A stretch of 15,770 nt of DNA from the NCBI GenBank assembly GCA_003650445.1, contig QMQE01000044.1, positions 1-15,770 of the forward strand. The letters are read 5' to 3'. The first letter of the stretch is position 1. The number at the start of each line of letters is the position of its first letter. The position numbers and the translations under genes are program-made. The notes beneath the pieces are model-generated. The model searched no databases. It was not told the DNA's origin and saw only the letters and a list, made by a program, of their open reading frames with translations. Source of the DNA: Acidobacteriota bacterium. Lineage in GTDB: Bacteria > Acidobacteriota > Holophagae > Thermotomaculales > Thermotomaculaceae. Shown in pieces: positions 14,186-15,770 of this stretch.

Positions 14186-15770
14186 TTAGTCTGATTCGGG
14201 GGCGTTGGGCTTTTTGTCCTTTTCTTTTTTCCCCTTTTTCTTTTCCGAACCGGGCCGTGTCCACGAAACGTAATCGCAATCAGGATAGTTGGAGCAGCCG
14301 TAAAATGTCTTTCCTTTTCTCGTTCTCCGTTGAACGACTTTTCCGTCCTTGCATTTCGGGCAGGAAATATCCAATTCTTTTTTGCCGTTTTCGATATATC
14401 GGCATTCCGGATACCCGGAGCAGGAGACAAAAACTCCGTAGCGTCCCTTCCGTTCTACAAGTGGTTTTCCACATTTGGGGCAGTTTCGATCCAGTTCTTT
14501 GATTTCCCCGTTTTTCTTTGATTTTCGATAGTCACATTCCGGGTAGTCACTGCACTGGAAATATCTGCCGTAGCGTCCAGACTTTAACACCAGCGGTTTT
14601 CCGCATTTGGGACAGCTTTCTTCCGTCTGGTTTTCATCACTGCCATTATCCAAATCCCGGGTGTTCTTGCATTCGGGATAATTACTGCAAGCCATGAAGA
14701 GGCCGTAACGTCCCACTTTTATTACCATGGGGGCCCCGCATTTGCCGCATTTTTCGTCTGTGGGGAGTCCGTTACGTTTTACATTGGCAATGTTGTCACT
14801 GGCATTTTCCAGTTCGCTTGCAAATCTCTGGTAGAAGGTTTTCAGGAGTTCCTGCCAGTCTGTTTTCCCCTGCCCGATGCTGTCCAGCTGGTTTTCCAGT
14901 TCGGCGGTGTAGTTGACATCAAAAATATCGGGGAAAGCTTTGACCAGGATGTCATTGACCAATTCCCCCAGCGCGGTGGGATGAAATTTCTTTTCCTGCT
15001 GTTCGGCATATTCCCGATTTTGAATCACTGAGATGATGGATGCGTATGTACTGGGTCGGCCGATGCCGTTGCTCTCCAGTTCTTTCACCAGCGTGGCTTC
15101 GGTGAATCGGGCCGGTGGTGTTGTAAAATTCTGTTCGGGGATCAGTTTTCCCGCTTTTACCGTTTCGCCTTCCGAAATCGGTGCCAGGAGTTTGTCTTTT
15201 GCAATTCCCGGGTTGTAAATCTGTGTAAAGCCCGGCTCCACCAGTGTGGTGCCGCTGGCGATAAAATCATATACTCCCGAGCTGATGGTTACTGTGGTTT
15301 CGTGCAAGATGGCGGGAATCATCTGGGAGGCGACAAAGCGTTTCCAGATGAGGGTGTACAGCGCCAGTTCATCCCGGGTAAGTAAATTTTTGTCCTTTTC
15401 CGGCACCAGGTGCACCATGGTGGGGCGAATCGCCTCATGGGCATCCTGGGCCCCGGACTTGGCTGCAAACATGTTTGGCCTGGCCGGAATCTGTTCTTTT
15501 CCCATTGTTTCACTGATGAAGTCCCGGGCTTCATCCAGTGCCTGCGCGGCAATCCGGGTGGAGTCGGTTCTCATGTAGGTGATGAGGCCCACCGTGCCCT
15601 GTTGGCCGATATCTTTCCCCTCGTAGAGGTGTTGGGCGGTGGTCATTGTTTTTTTCACCGAAAAGCCCAGTGCACGGGAGGCTTCCTGCTGTAGTTTGCT
15701 TGTGATGAAGGGCGGTAGCGGACGCCGCTTTTTTTCCTTTTTCTCAAGGGATGATACTGTAAATGCCCCT
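14186..15770 (-). CDS. topA: DNA topoisomerase I, 5' end beyond the window
   Basis: TopA relaxes negative supercoils by cutting one strand through a tyrosine. The frame is open from the right edge (first full codon at 15767-15769), so the GTG at 15658 is internal; 527 residues are visible. The start of the visible part matches the family around PPFITSKLQQEASRALGFS. The catalytic tyrosine is Y65 of the visible part, in GLITYMRTDSTR. ELESNGIGRPSTYASII and the gate domains follow. The C-terminus has four zinc ribbons with four cysteines each, at about visible residues 341-367, 386-412, 430-456 and 470-498 (for example CPKCGKPLVLKSGRYG). It ends in a lysine-rich tail. Stop 14186 lies directly before the rpmE promoter with no terminator, so readthrough is possible. 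Confidence 0.96.
   Translation of the reverse strand, partial: GAFTVSSLEKKEKKRRPLPPFITSKLQQEASRALGFSVKKTMTTAQHLYEGKDIGQQGTVGLITYMRTDSTRIAAQALDEARDFISETMGKEQIPARPNMFAAKSGAQDAHEAIRPTMVHLVPEKDKNLLTRDELALYTLIWKRFVASQMIPAILHETTVTISSGVYDFIASGTTLVEPGFTQIYNPGIAKDKLLAPISEGETVKAGKLIPEQNFTTPPARFTEATLVKELESNGIGRPSTYASIISVIQNREYAEQQEKKFHPTALGELVNDILVKAFPDIFDVNYTAELENQLDSIGQGKTDWQELLKTFYQRFASELENASDNIANVKRNGLPTDEKCGKCGAPMVIKVGRYGLFMACSNYPECKNTRDLDNGSDENQTEESCPKCGKPLVLKSGRYGRYFQCSDYPECDYRKSKKNGEIKELDRNCPKCGKPLVERKGRYGVFVSCSGYPECRYIENGKKELDISCPKCKDGKVVQRRTRKGKTFYGCSNYPDCDYVSWTRPGSEKKKGKKEKDKKPNAPESD

Noticed and set aside
14146..14430. 94-residue minus-strand frame at the topA 3' end, and similar long frames opposite accC, rarA, topA and the symporter
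   Set aside because: These are shadows of well-supported genes with low-quality, arginine- or cysteine-rich compositions and no start signals.
14186..15658. topA beginning at GTG 15658
   Set aside because: The upstream codons to the right edge are in frame and match conserved TopA sequence (FITSKLQQEASRALGFS), so this is a cut gene, not a short form.
1..15770. Defence island, biosynthetic cluster, prophage or CRISPR
   Set aside because: No nuclease, integrase, transposase, direct-repeat array or toxin-antitoxin pair is visible, and the genes are mostly core functions.

Overview
The window is an ordinary, densely packed bacterial chromosome segment of moderate GC (judged by eye) and holds almost entirely housekeeping genes. 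I see no phage, transposon, CRISPR, rRNA or tRNA. Two genes are cut by the window edges: a TPR protein on the left and topA on the right. The gene orders efp-accB-accC and rpmE-prfA-prmC-murA, together with a TPR plus roadblock-like pair, fit a Gram-negative-type lineage such as Acidobacteriota or a deltaproteobacterial relative. That placement is a low-confidence inference, because nothing here is phylogenetically diagnostic.

Layout. (1) 2-1272, plus: a TPR protein with a long acidic linker overlaps a small protein that looks like a Roadblock/LC7 domain. (2) 1345-1409: a terminator-like hairpin, then a near-consensus promoter. (3) 1436-5098, plus: efp, accB, accC, a metallophosphoesterase and an exported peroxiredoxin. 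The first four are overlapped or closely spaced (4-base overlaps at efp/accB and accC/phosphoesterase), so this looks like one operon joining translation-elongation relief with the first step of fatty-acid synthesis. (4) 5086-6453, minus: rarA, convergent with the peroxiredoxin gene and overlapping it by 13 bases. (5) 6577-6831, plus: a very hydrophobic 84-residue membrane protein. (6) 7000-8400, minus: a sodium:alanine/glycine symporter. (7) 8490-10596, plus: a secreted protein with a SHOCT-like C-terminus, an 80-residue protein of unknown function, and rlmN overlapping it. (8) 10688-14113, minus: the tight operon rpmE-prfA-prmC-murA (L31, RF1, the RF1 glutamine methyltransferase, and the first peptidoglycan enzyme), with a near-consensus promoter at 14150-14177. 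(9) 14186-15770, minus: the C-terminal two thirds of topA with four zinc ribbons.

How the genes work together. PrmC methylates the GGQ glutamine of release factors, so prfA-prmC is a functional pair. AccB carries the biotin that AccC carboxylates. EF-P, RF1, PrmC, L31 and RlmN are all ribosome-related. I found no convincing undescribed multi-gene system. The parts most worth a second look are the TPR/roadblock pair, the RarA C-terminal extension, the exported peroxiredoxin without the usual resolving cysteine, and the secreted SHOCT protein with its 80-residue neighbour.

No gene-free stretch exceeds 300 bases. The longest are 1273-1435 (terminator-like hairpin and efp promoter) and 6832-6999 (two imperfect inverted repeats, no gene).
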